A stretch of 64,000 nucleotides of DNA from CAWFPR01 sp963817635 (GTDB taxonomy: Bacteria > Acidobacteriota > Vicinamibacteria > Vicinamibacterales > 2-12-FULL-66-21). The position numbers were made by a program, and so were the translations under genes. The DNA is taken from contig CAWFPR010000016.1 in NCBI GenBank assembly GCA_963817635.1, positions 186,001 through 250,000 of the forward strand, in the 5' to 3' direction. Shown here piece after piece: positions 1 to 9,142 of this stretch. Within the stretch, counting starts at the first letter, position 1. Every line of letters begins with the position of its first letter. The notes under the pieces are model-generated. The model was not told the origin of the DNA, searched no databases, and saw nothing but the letters and a program-made list of their open reading frames with translations.

Positions 1-16
1 TCGCAAGAGGGTGGAT

Positions 17-361
17 ATGAGAACGACACTTCGGGTGCTGGCCCTGGCGGCGCTCGTCATCGGATTCGCGCTTCCCGCGCGAGCCGGCACGAACACGGAC
101 GCCCTCAGTCGCCCGCTCGATTTCACCGTCTTCGCGCCCGAGGTCAGCGGACCGGACGCCGTCAGCTTCACGACCTGGGAGGCCGCCGCGGCGCCCGAGA
201 TGTTTGACATCGACGTGCCGGCGATGTACGTCGAGGTTGGTGACGGTGGTGCCGAGGAGCTTGGCCCCGCCGCACGGCTGCAGGCGATTCCGGAACCGGC
301 GACCCTGCTCCTGTTCGGGTGCGGAATGGCGGGTCTCCTGGCCCGGTCGCGACGGGGCTGA
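17..361 (+). CDS. Short PEP-CTERM sorting-domain protein
   Basis: Secreted protein of 114 residues. It begins with a cleavable signal peptide (basic start, then LALAALVIGFALPARA) and ends with a PEP-CTERM tail: IPEPATLLLFGCGMAG followed by the basic cluster RSRRG. The family is known to be sorted and cleaved by an exosortase (EpsH/XrtA) and is often tied to exopolysaccharide. No exosortase is visible here. The middle is short, acidic and unrecognised. ATG at 17 is preferred over the GTG at 11 because AGAGGG at 6-11 lies about five bases upstream of it. The tail motif is clear; the role of the mature part is unknown. Confidence 0.8.
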   Translation: MRTTLRVLALAALVIGFALPARAGTNTDALSRPLDFTVFAPEVSGPDAVSFTTWEAAAAPEMFDIDVPAMYVEVGDGGAEELGPAARLQAIPEPATLLLFGCGMAGLLARSRRG

Positions 362-448
362 TTGCGCCTCGGACATCGTCATACGGGCAGGTGACGGGCC
401 GGTGCCGCGGCGCTCCCGTCTCCAGCCGCCTGCCTCGCTGAACGGTGT

Positions 449-454
449 CATAAT
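449..454 (+). promoter_or_regulatory. Putative -10 box of moaA
   Basis: CATAAT lies nine bases before the ATG at 464, so transcription would begin almost at the start codon. No Shine-Dalgarno sequence is visible before the ATG, which fits a near-leaderless mRNA. No convincing -35 box is seen. Confidence 0.35.
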
Positions 455-463
455 CGATCGCTG

Positions 464-1483
464 ATGTCCCTCGTGGATCGATTCGGGCGCCCCCTGCGCA
501 GCCTTCGCCTATCGGTCACGGACCGCTGCAATCTTCGCTGCCAGTACTGCATGCCGGAGCCGGACTACCTCTGGCTGCCGCGCGAGAGCCTGCTGACCTT
601 CGAGGAAATCGGTGCGCTTGTCGACATGTTCACGCCGCTCGGCGTCGATCGCATCCGGATCACCGGGGGCGAGCCGCTGCTCCGGCGCGATCTGCCCGCC
701 CTCGTCGAACAACTCGCGTCGCGCCCGGCCATCAAGGACCTGGCGCTGACGACCAACGGCGTGCTGCTCTCGGAGCAGGCGGCGTCCCTGCGCCGCGCGG
801 GCCTCCACCGCATCACGGTCAGCCTCGACACGCTCGACCGGAGCCGTTTCCGCGCGCTGACCCGCATCGACGATCTCGACCGCGTGCTCGCCGGCATCGA
901 CGCGGCGCGCGCGGCGGGCCTGCCGCTGAAGCTCGACACGGTCGTCATTCGTGGAACGAACGACGACGAACTGATCCCGCTGCTGGAGTACGCGAGGAGG
1001 ATGGCGGCCGAGATCCGATTCATCGAGTATATGGACGTCGGCGGCGCCACGCACTGGTCACCGGGCTCGGTGTGCTCGCGGCGCGAGATGCTCGAGCGCG
1101 TGACGGCGCATTACGGTTCCGCACTGCCGATCGACGAGCGGACCTCCGCGCCGGCCGATCGCTTCATCCTCCCCGACGGCACGACCTTCGGCGTCATCTC
1201 GTCGACGACCGAGCCGTTCTGCGCGGCGTGCGACCGGAGCCGCCTGACCGCGGACGGCGTCTGGCTGATGTGCCTGTACGCCACGACCGGCACGGACCTG
1301 CGACGCCCGCTGCGCTCCGGGGCGACGCGCGACAATCTCCAGCGGCTCATCAAGGCGGCCTGGACCGTGCGCGCCGACCGTGGCGCAGAAGAGCGTCTGG
1401 GAATGGACCGCGCGACCACCCTCATCCCGCTGCGCACCCTGAAGAAGGACGCCCACCTCGAAATGCATACGCGCGGCGGCTAG
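464..1483 (+). CDS. moaA: GTP 3',8-cyclase MoaA
   Basis: Radical SAM enzyme for the first step of molybdenum cofactor synthesis, converting GTP to 3',8-cyclo-7,8-dihydro-GTP with MoaC. The N-terminal cluster motif is C22-x3-C26-x2-C29 (TDRCNLRCQYC). A GGEP SAM-binding motif (ITGGEPLLRRDL) follows. The second, substrate-binding cluster is FCAACDRSR plus the later Cys in WLMCLYA. The protein ends in Gly-Gly, a feature of active MoaA. Its 339 residues are normal for the family. No other mo- gene lies next to it; the downstream gene is convergent (its stop is at 1486). A molybdoenzyme user, MsrP, occurs at 59.8-60.8 kb. Confidence 0.95.
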   Translation: MSLVDRFGRPLRSLRLSVTDRCNLRCQYCMPEPDYLWLPRESLLTFEEIGALVDMFTPLGVDRIRITGGEPLLRRDLPALVEQLASRPAIKDLALTTNGVLLSEQAASLRRAGLHRITVSLDTLDRSRFRALTRIDDLDRVLAGIDAARAAGLPLKLDTVVIRGTNDDELIPLLEYARRMAAEIRFIEYMDVGGATHWSPGSVCSRREMLERVTAHYGSALPIDERTSAPADRFILPDGTTFGVISSTTEPFCAACDRSRLTADGVWLMCLYATTGTDLRRPLRSGATRDNLQRLIKAAWTVRADRGAEERLGMDRATTLIPLRTLKKDAHLEMHTRGG

Positions 1484-1485
1484 CG

Positions 1486-2099
1486 TCAAAGGGTCCGCCG
1501 CTTTCGCCACTGCTGAACGCCGATCACCGCGAAGGCGAGGATCGTCACCGAGACGACCGTCGCGCGCACGGCGGTGGCGCCTCGCTCGGACGCGATCGCG
1601 GGGGCAGCGAGCGCCGGAGGCGCCGCGACCGGCTCCGCCGGGGCCGCACGCCCCGCATGCGGGTCGGCGCCGGCGGTCCCGGTGACGCCCGTGCCAGTCA
1701 CGAACAGGATGCGCACGCCGCTTTGCGCCGGCATGGGAAACGGCTCCGACCCAGGCGCTCGCCGTTGACTACGGCCGACGCACGCACCTGGCTGCCGACC
1801 GGCAGATGGGCGAACTCCGCGCGCCCCATCGCCCCGGTCTGCGCCGTGCGCGTGTCGCGCCCGTCGAGCTCGAGAGACACGGTGATGGCGACGAGGTCTC
1901 CCGCGAATGCGCCCTGCACGATTCGCACGGTGAGCGAACCAGGCGGCAGCGCGCCATCGGCGAGCGGCATCCCGGCCGCGCGGACGGTCTGGGTCGCGGT
2001 TCCACCCGGCGGCGACTGTGCCAGCCCGGCGGCCGAAGGCATCAGAGTGAGCATCGCGGCGAGCGCGAGCCGGCAGGTGGACAGCCGTCGTGAATGCAT
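1486..2099 (-). CDS. Small secreted protein with C-terminal membrane anchor (frameshifted)
   Basis: Last gene of the electron-transfer operon, beginning 11 bases after the beta-barrel gene. A signal peptide (start MHSRRLST, ending SAAGLAQ) is followed by a beta-rich domain with wording like a carboxypeptidase-regulatory/Ig fold (SLTVRIVQGAFAGDLVAI, GRAEFAHLPVGSQV). A long Ala/Pro-rich linker leads to one C-terminal transmembrane helix (ATVVSVTILAFAVIGV) and a basic QQWRKRR tail. The frame changes once near 1745: restoring it gives a continuous GERL-EPFPMPAQSGVRILF stretch, so I read it as one gene with a one-base error. Function is not recognised. The topology suggests a periplasmic domain tethered to the inner membrane. 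Confidence 0.6.
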
Positions 2100-2110
2100 C
2101 GTCGTGTCCT

Positions 2111-3426
2111 CTAGCGGAGCCGGTAGGTCAGCCCGGTCATGACCCGCAGGTCGTGAAGCCCTTCGTCGGTGGTGTAGTCCGCGACACCGATCAGCGAGAA
2201 CTGCCGCGTGAGGATCACCGAGGTGTTCCCCGACAGACGGTGGGTCCACGGACGCGTCTCGATGGTCACGCCGTCGCTGCGCACGAACCTGACGACCGCG
2301 AGCGACGTCGAGTAGTCGCCGGAGACGTAGACCGCGCGGCCCACGCGGCGGCCGATCGAGATGTAGCGCGAATGATACGGCCCCGTGGGCCGGTCGATGA
2401 GCGCGTCGGACGCCGACACGTCCAGCCCCGTGCCGAGCAGGTTGCCCGCGTATCCGCCGATCGTGAAGCGCCCGGTCGGGGCATCGTCGCGGTTGTTGCG
2501 ATCGCGCGCGTAGCCGGCGTAGATGTCCACCTGGCGTGCAACCCGGACACTCACGCGTCCACCGGCGCTCTCGTAGCGAAGGCCGTCGGCGTCGCGCACG
2601 CTCAGCGGGCGTCCGTTGATCAGGTCGTCGGTGAGCTGTCGCGCGTTGATCGAGCGGCCGCGGTTGTAGGTGCCCTGGAGTTCGACCCGGGTGCCGGCCG
2701 ACGCGCGCGCGTTCACGAGGAAGTAGGACAGCCCTCCCTTCGCAGTGCCGCCGGCCGGTCCCTTGATGTCGTACTCGAGCGCCTGGTAGGCGAAGAACGC
2801 GTGCCCGGCGGGCAGGTAGTTCGTGACGCTCAGCATCGAGCGCTCGGTCAGGCCGCCGTTCCGGATTGTCGTGAAGCCGACCACGTGCCGGCGGAGAAAT
2901 CCGCTTTCGACCGCGGCGTAGCCGCCGTACTTCTTCACGTTCGGGGCGTACCCGCTGGCGTACCGAGCGGCTCGGCGCCCATGAAGGCGCCGACCTTCAG
3001 CCGGTTCGTCGATTTCGAGTCGCCGCCGCGATACTCGACGAGGCCCCCCGCCAGCGCGCCGGCCGTGCCAAGGTCCGGCAGCCACATATGGCCGGCGCGC
3101 ACGTGGAACTGCCCGCGTTCGCCCGAGCCGCGCGCCGGCGAACCCATCATAGATGGACAGGCGGTCGCGGACGTTGCGGGGTCGTGTAGCGCGTCTGACG
3201 CAGATCGAGGCCGGCCTCGAAGCCGCTCGTCTCCAGCTCGGGCGTGCGGAACGTGATCGCCGTGGCGAACTCCGCAACTCGAGGTCGCCGGGATCCCTTC
3301 GGGCGCGCGGCGATCCGAGGTCAGGTAGAACGTCACACGCAGGTCCGGCCGGGCCTTGGAAGACTGCCCCCACGTCGTGGCCACCTGCACGAGCACCAGC
3401 ACGGTCGTCAGAATGCGAAGCCTCAT
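2111..3426 (-). CDS. Outer-membrane beta-barrel protein of the cytochrome operon (frameshifted)
   Basis: Starts with a signal peptide (MRLRILTTVLVLVQVATTWGQ) ten bases after the 39-heme cytochrome gene. The last 280 or so residues are continuous and alternate polar and hydrophobic residues, as in outer-membrane strands (GGYAAVESGFL, HVVGFTTIRNGG, TRVELQGTYNRG, RQVDIYAGYARDR), ending with aromatic strand MTGLTYRLR. The first third is split over frames with breaks near 2960, 3140 and 3270, so its sequence is uncertain. By position it is the natural partner of the multiheme cytochromes, as barrels are in porin-cytochrome conduits. No similarity to a named porin family is claimed. Confidence 0.65.
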
Positions 3427-3436
3427 GTCGCCCTCG

Positions 3437-6392
3437 TCATGAACGGCCATTGGGATGGCAGCCGTAACACGCCAGCGAGTCGTATCGATAACCGTTGCGG
3501 TTCCGGTGCTCGCTGTCCATCGCCGCCTGCGAATGCTCATGGCATGTCAGGCACGAGAAGACCTGGAAGGTCCCAGGGCTGGTGTGACACGTGGCGCACG
3601 GCGCATTGTGCCGGCCCGACGTGATCGGGAACTTGTGGTTGAACGTGCCCTGGTTGAAGGACGAGTCCGTCGCCTTGTGGCAGCTCTCGCAGGTCGTCGG
3701 GAAACCGGCCGCCGCGTGCGACGGCGACGTGGTGCGGTCGTAGTCGGTCCGATGGCACCCGACGCAGTCGCGCGGCGTGCCCTTGTACACGTTGTTCTTG
3801 TGGCACGCCGCGCAGGCCTGCTGTGCGTGCGTCCCGACGAGCGCGAACACCGATGCATGGTTGAACGTGGCGCCCTGGAAGCTGTTGTCCGTCGCCTTGT
3901 GGCACGTCTCGCACGTGGTTGGGAAGCCGGCCGCCGCGTGCGGCGGTGACGTCGTGCGGTCGTAGTCGGTCCGGTGACACCCGACACAGTCGCGCGGCGT
4001 CCCCTTGTACACGTTGTTCTTGTGGCACGCCGCGCAGGCCTGCTGGGCGTGCGTCCCCACCAGCGCGAACACCGACGCATGGTTGAACGTGGCGCCCTTG
4101 AAGGTGGCGTCGGTCGCCTTGTGGCACGTCTCACAGGTGGTCGAGAAGCCCGCCGCCGCGTGGGGCGGCGACGTCGTGCGGTCGTAGTCGGTGCGATGGC
4201 ACCCGACGCAGTCGCGCGGCGTGCCCTTGTAGACGTTGTTCATGTGGCACGCCGCGCAGGCCTGCTGGGCGTGCGTCCCCACCAGCGCGAACACCGACGC
4301 ATGGTTGAACGTGGCGCCCTTGAAGGTGGCGTCGGTCGCCTTGTGGCACGTCTCGCAGGTGGTCGAGAAGCCCGCCGCCGCGTGGGGCGGCGACGTCGTG
4401 CGGTCGTAGTCGGTCCGATGGCACCCGACGCAGTCGCGCGGCGTGCCCTTGAACACATTGTTGACGTGGCACGTGGCGCACGCCTGCTGGGCGTGCGTCC
4501 CTACGAGCGGGAACACGGACGCGTGGTTGAACCCGGCGCCGCCGAAACTGCTGTCGGTCGCCTTGTGACAGGTCTCGCAACTGGTCGAGAAGCCGGCCGC
4601 CGCGTGCGCCGGCGATGTCGTGCGGTCGTAGTCGGCGCGATGACACCCGACGCAGTCGCGCGGCGTGCCCTTGAACACGTTGTTCTTGTGGCAGGTCGCG
4701 CACACCTGCTGCGCATGCGTGCCCACGAGCGGGAAGACACTCGCATGATTGAAGCCGGCACCGCCGAAGCTGCTGTCGGTCGCCTTGTGGCAGGTCTCGC
4801 AACTGGTCGAGAAGCCGGCGGCCGCGTGCGCCGGCGACGTCGTGCAATCGTAATCGGCGCGGTGGCACCCGACGCAGTCCCGCGGGGTCCCCTTGAACAC
4901 GTTGTTCTGGTGACAGGTGGCACACACCTGCTGCGCATGCGTGCCCACGAGCGGGAAGACACTCGCATGATTGAAGCCGGCGCCGCCGAAGCTGCTGTCG
5001 GTCGCCTTGTGGCAGGTCTCGCAACTGGTCGAGAAGCCGGCGGCCGCGTGCGCCGGCGACGTCGTGCGATCGTAATCGGCGCGGTGGCACCCGACGCAGT
5101 CGCGCGGGGTCCCCTTGAACACGTTGTTCACATGGCACGTCGCGCACACCTGCTGCGCATGTGTGCCCACGAGCGGGAACACCGTCGCGTGGTTGAACCC
5201 GGCTCCGGCAAATGCGCTGTCGGTGGCTCTGTGGCACGTCTCGCAGGTCGTCGAGAAGCCGGCGGCCGCGTGCGCCGGCGACGTCGTGCGATCGTAGTCG
5301 GCGCGGTGGCACCCGACGCAGTCCCGCGGGGTCCCCTTGAACACGTTGTTCACATGGCACGTCGCGCACACCTGCTGCGCATGTGTGCCCACGAGCGGGA
5401 AGACCGTCGCGTGGTTGAACCCGGCTCCGCCGAAGCTGCCGTCGGTCGGCTTGTGGCACGTCTCGCAGGTCGTCGAGAAGCCGGCCGCCGCGTGCGCCGG
5501 CGACGTCGTGCGATCGTAATCGGCGCGGTGGCACCCGACGCAGTCGCGCGGGCGTCCCCTTGAACACGTTGTTCTGGTGACAGGTCGCGCACACCTGCTG
5601 CACATGTGTGCCCACGAGCGGGAACACCGTCGCGTGGTTGAAGACCGCGCCGCGGAAGCTGCCGTCGGTCGGCTTGTGGCACGTCTCGCAGGTCGTCGAG
5701 AAGCCGGCCGCCGCGTGCGCCGGCGACGTCGTGCGATCGTAGTCGGTGCGGTGACACCCGACGCAGTCGCGCGCTGTGCCTTTGTACACGTTGTTGGTGT
5801 GGCAGGCCGCGCAGCTCTGGGTCGCGTGCGGTCCCACCAGCGGAAACGACGCCTGGTGATCGAAGGTGGCCCCGGCGAACGACATGTCGCTGGCCTTGTG
5901 GCACGACTCGCAGGCTGTCGGGAAGCCCGCCGCGGCATGATTGGGACTCCGCGTCGCGTCATATTCCTTCCGGTGGCAGCTGACGCACGCGCCGTTGGCG
6001 GAGCGGAGATCGTCGTTCTTGTGGCAGGACTGACACGTCAGCTGGCGGTGAGCGCCGTTGAGCGGCATGCCGGTCGTCGCACCGTGGTCGAAGCGCACTT
6101 CCGTCCAGGCCGTCGACGTATGGCACTGTTCGCACTGCGACCCGAGCTGCAGGCGGAAGCGATCGTCCTGCCGGCGCACCCAGTGGCAGTCCACGCAGCG
6201 GTTTGGCGTGCCCTTGTAGACGCCCTTCAGGTGGCACGACTCGCACGCCACGGCGGCGTGACGCCCGTCGAGGCGGAACGTGGTCTTGTCGTGGAACTGC
6301 CGCCCCGGCGTCTCGAACTGGGCGGCCGCGGGCGCGGCCGTCAGAACGGTGGCGCCGAACACGAGGAACACGAGGCGGAGTGTGCGCATCAT
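3437..6392 (-). CDS. 39-heme c-type cytochrome with ten tandem triheme repeats (one frameshift)
   Basis: Secreted multiheme cytochrome of about 984 residues. A signal peptide (MMRTLRLVFLVFGATVLTAAPAAAQ) leads into a domain with six CXXCH motifs. Then follow tandem 74-residue units, each carrying three CXXCH sites (CATCH, CVGCH, CETCH) and conserved extra His in FNH, GTH and SPxHAAAGF that can serve as distal ligands. The gene closes with CATCH, CLTCH and CYGCH. I count 39 CXXCH, about one haem per 25 residues. This matches triheme cytochrome c7/c3-type polymer design. One inserted base near 5549-5554 (other copies lack it) shifts the frame; both sides continue the same repeat. Start ATG 6392 (or 6389) lies ten bases after the 24-heme gene. 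Confidence 0.88.
3660..5905 (-). repeat. 222-bp tandem repeat array encoding triheme units
   Basis: Ten copies of a 222-bp unit, seen from the recurring CVGCH codons at 3761, 3983, 4205, 4427 and onwards at the same step. Copies are very similar at DNA level, with two subgroups: downstream units read FKGATFNHASVFAL, upstream ones GGAGFNHATVFPL. One unit has Cys for Arg in YDRTTSP (near 4848). The unit is an exact multiple of three, so copy number can change without breaking the frame. Confidence 0.92.
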
Positions 6393-6402
6393 GATGTGCT
6401 CG

Positions 6403-8243
6403 CTAGGGCTTGTGGCACGTGGCACAGTCGGAGCCGAGCGAGCCCCGGTGCACGTCGATATGACAGGCGGTGCAGGTGGTGGACACCGCGTAGTTGGCCA
6501 CCGGTTTGCCGCCGGCCCCCGCAGGCGGCAGGGGTTTGTGGCAGGCGGCACACGTCGCCGACGCATGCCGCCCCGCGAAGAACTCCCGCAGTCCGCGTGC
6601 GTTCCGGTGCACGTAGCCGGGCAGCGCGAACGCATCGGTCGTGTGGCACGTCTCGCACGCCGCTCTCAGCTGGCCGCGGTGCGGATCCTGATGGCATGTC
6701 GCGCACGCCGTGCCGATGCCCGTCAGCCTCCGGGCCGTGCCGCGCCCGGCCGGGAACGCCCCGGTTTCCACCAGGTGGCACGGGCGCACGCCAGTGGCGC
6801 ATGCCGGCCCGTGAGCGGGAACTTCGTGGCCGCGTGGGAAAACCCGACGACTGCGAATTTCGGGGCATCAATCGCGTGACAGCTCTCGCAATCCGCCCTG
6901 AACTGGCCAAGGTGCACGTCGGTGTGGCACGTGGCGCAGGCCGTGGCCGTCGTGGTGAACCCGACGCGCAGCGGCGGCACGCCGGTCGCCGTACTCACCG
7001 GCTTGAACGTGGCGGTGTGACACTGGGCGCAGGTCAGCGAGGCGTGCTGTCCCGCGAAGAACGGACGGGAGCGCGCATGGGTGAACGTCGGGACCGCGAA
7101 GGTCCTGGCCGTATGACAGGTCGTGCACGACACGCCGAGCTCGCCGCGATGGACGTCGGTGTGACAGGACTCACACGCCGCCTTCTGTCCGCGGAAGTCG
7201 TTGGTCCCCGGCTTCGACGGTTTGTGGCAGCTCGCGCAGGACAGGCCGGCGTGCTTGTCAACGAGCGGAAAGCCTACGCCCGCATGGTCGAACGTGCCCT
7301 TCTCGAACCCTGACTCCGTGTGGCAGGCGGCGCAATCCTGCTTGAAGACGCCCCGATGGGGGTCGGCGTGACAAGCGGCGCAGGTCTCGGCGCGGGGCTT
7401 CACCGCCGTGGCGGGCTTCACGTGACACCGCACGCAGGCCACCGCGGCATGCTTGCCGCGCAGCGGGAATCCGGTTCGAGCGTGATCCACCTTCGTGGTG
7501 CGCCACGCGGCATCGGTATGACACGTGCGGCACGACGTGCCCAGCCGCGCGCGATGCGGATCGGCGTGACAACTGGCGCATGAGGCGAACGGCGTCCCCT
7601 TGAACCGCTTGTCCTTGTGGCACGAGACGCACGTGACGGTACGGTGCGCGCCGGTCAGCGGAAACGCCGTCCGTCCGTGGTCGAATTCGCGGCTGGCCTC
7701 CGTGAATTTCGCGGACGTCGCGTGGCAGGTGACGCAGCGCTGGCCCAGCGCGCCCTTGTGAGGATCCGCGTGACAGGAAGCGCACGCGGAAGTGGCCGTC
7801 AGGAACGACCGCGCCTTGTGGCACGACGCACATTTCGAGGCCAGCGGTGCGTGCTGCCCGTCGAGCGCGAATCCGGCGTCGCGCGTGTGGTCGAAGCCCG
7901 TCTGGTCGAACGGCCGCAGTTCAGCGTCCACGCCGGCGTGCTCCACATGGCACGTCACGCAATCGTTCGTCACGTTGCGGTGCACGCCCCGCTTCGCGGC
8001 GATGCGCTGTGCGACCGGTTTGTGGCAGGTCAGACACTTGTCGGCCGCGACTCCCTGTCCCTTGCTGTGGCACTGCAGGCACTTGTCCACTCCTTCGAGC
8101 GACGCGTGAGCCCGGCTCAGCCGGCCAGGCGATACCAGCGCGCCGAGCTGCGCGTGCGCCACGCCCGGGCCGGCAAGAAACGCCGCCGCTCCGACCACCC
8201 CAATCCACGACCAGCGGCGCACGCGATGCCGTGCGCCACTCAC
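6403..8243 (-). CDS. 24-heme c-type cytochrome (one frameshift)
   Basis: Periplasmic or exported multiheme cytochrome of about 612 residues. A signal peptide (RRWSWIGVVGAAAFLAGPGVAHAQ) is followed by 24 CXXCH motifs. Many come as pairs of the form CASCHADPHxGxLGxxCxxCH, a doubled-CXXCH/cytochrome c3-like pattern, alternating with a FDHxxTxFPLxGxHxxVxCxxCH module. The frame breaks near 6785, and restoring one missing base recreates a CAxCH site, which supports a sequencing error. GTG at 8243 is chosen because it overlaps the TGA of the upstream gene (GTGA), indicating translational coupling. It lacks the strict 74-residue repeats of its neighbour, so the two are relatives with different architecture. 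Probable job: accepting electrons from the membrane cytochrome b. Confidence 0.88.
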
Positions 8244-9142
8244 CACAGCCGCCCCAGCAGCCTCGCGTAGCCCAGGTAGATCGCAATCGCCACGTGAAGC
8301 CCGACGATGAGAAACATGCCGTAGACGAGGGGCCGGTGGAACACGTGCCAGAGTTCGAAGAGGCGCCGCGTACGCTGGAGATGACTGATGCGGCGCACGA
8401 GCGTCGCGTGCTCCGACGCGCGCGCGACGACTGCGTGAATCGCGGTCAGGTCGGCCCCGGCGGCGCGCAGGTGCCGCCGCATGAGGAACAGGCGCGTCCT
8501 GACCCGGAGCTCCCCAAAGAACAGATCCAGGAGACCTGGCGGACGTCCGGGCTGTGGCTCGACGGACCGATCGAACTCGTCGAGCGCGGCCCGGGCTGCC
8601 GCGGGCAGCGATTCCATCGCGAGCCCCGCGCGGGTCCCGGCCAGTTCGGCTTCAATCTCGCTGCGCGACAACTCGATGCCGCGAATGGTCTTGGGAATCC
8701 GGACGTACAGATAACGCCCGACGAACCCGGAGGCCCAGACCGTCATCATCAGCCAGTAGCCGACCGACACGCCGCCGTTGAACTTGAAGGCGGTGTGGAA
8801 CGTGACGAGCACCGGACCGACGATCCCGAAGAAGATGTGCACCTCGAGCCACTTCGAAGTCGGTCCGAACCGCGCCAGCGGCCGCCAGCGCTTGCGCGCG
8901 GCGTAGGGCAGCGTCGAGATCATCGCAATGGCGCCGGCGATGCCGAGCGGCAGGCCGACGAGCCCCGACGGCCGGAAGAGCCGGTGTTCCGGCATGTATC
9001 CCCGCCGGGCGATCGGCGCCAGGTAGTAGTCCCATCCGCCGAACAGCAGCACCGCCACGCCGGCCACCGCGCAGAAACCACTCGCCAGGAGAAGCACCGT
9101 CGGACGCGAAGCGCGTTGGGTCGTTGGCGCGTGCACCCTCAC
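8240..9142 (-). CDS. Diheme b-type membrane cytochrome, ferric-reductase/b561-like
   Basis: Integral membrane protein of 300 residues with about five helices. Two helices carry His pairs suited to haem b: EVHIFFGIVGPVLVTFHTAF and LWHVFHRPLVYGMFLIVGLHVAI. Between helices four and five lies a soluble segment of about 100 residues with many Arg and Glu. The start GTG at 9142 overlaps the reductase stop codon (GTGA), and its own TGA overlaps the start of the 24-heme cytochrome. It therefore sits genetically, and probably physically, between a cytosolic flavin/FeS reductase and periplasmic cytochromes, moving electrons across the inner membrane. The family name is inferred from topology and His spacing. 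Confidence 0.75.
   Translation of the reverse strand: MRVHAPTTQRASRPTVLLLASGFCAVAGVAVLLFGGWDYYLAPIARRGYMPEHRLFRPSGLVGLPLGIAGAIAMISTLPYAARKRWRPLARFGPTSKWLEVHIFFGIVGPVLVTFHTAFKFNGGVSVGYWLMMTVWASGFVGRYLYVRIPKTIRGIELSRSEIEAELAGTRAGLAMESLPAAARAALDEFDRSVEPQPGRPPGLLDLFFGELRVRTRLFLMRRHLRAAGADLTAIHAVVARASEHATLVRRISHLQRTRRLFELWHVFHRPLVYGMFLIVGLHVAIAIYLGYARLLGRLW

Noticed and set aside
3974..5563. 529-codon plus-strand frame across the cytochrome repeats
   Set aside because: It is a repeat in its own right only because the opposite strand is a tandem array; it has no signal peptide and an Arg/Val-rich composition.
3660..5905. Possible CRISPR array from regular repeats
   Set aside because: Units are 222 bp with no unique spacers and encode protein.
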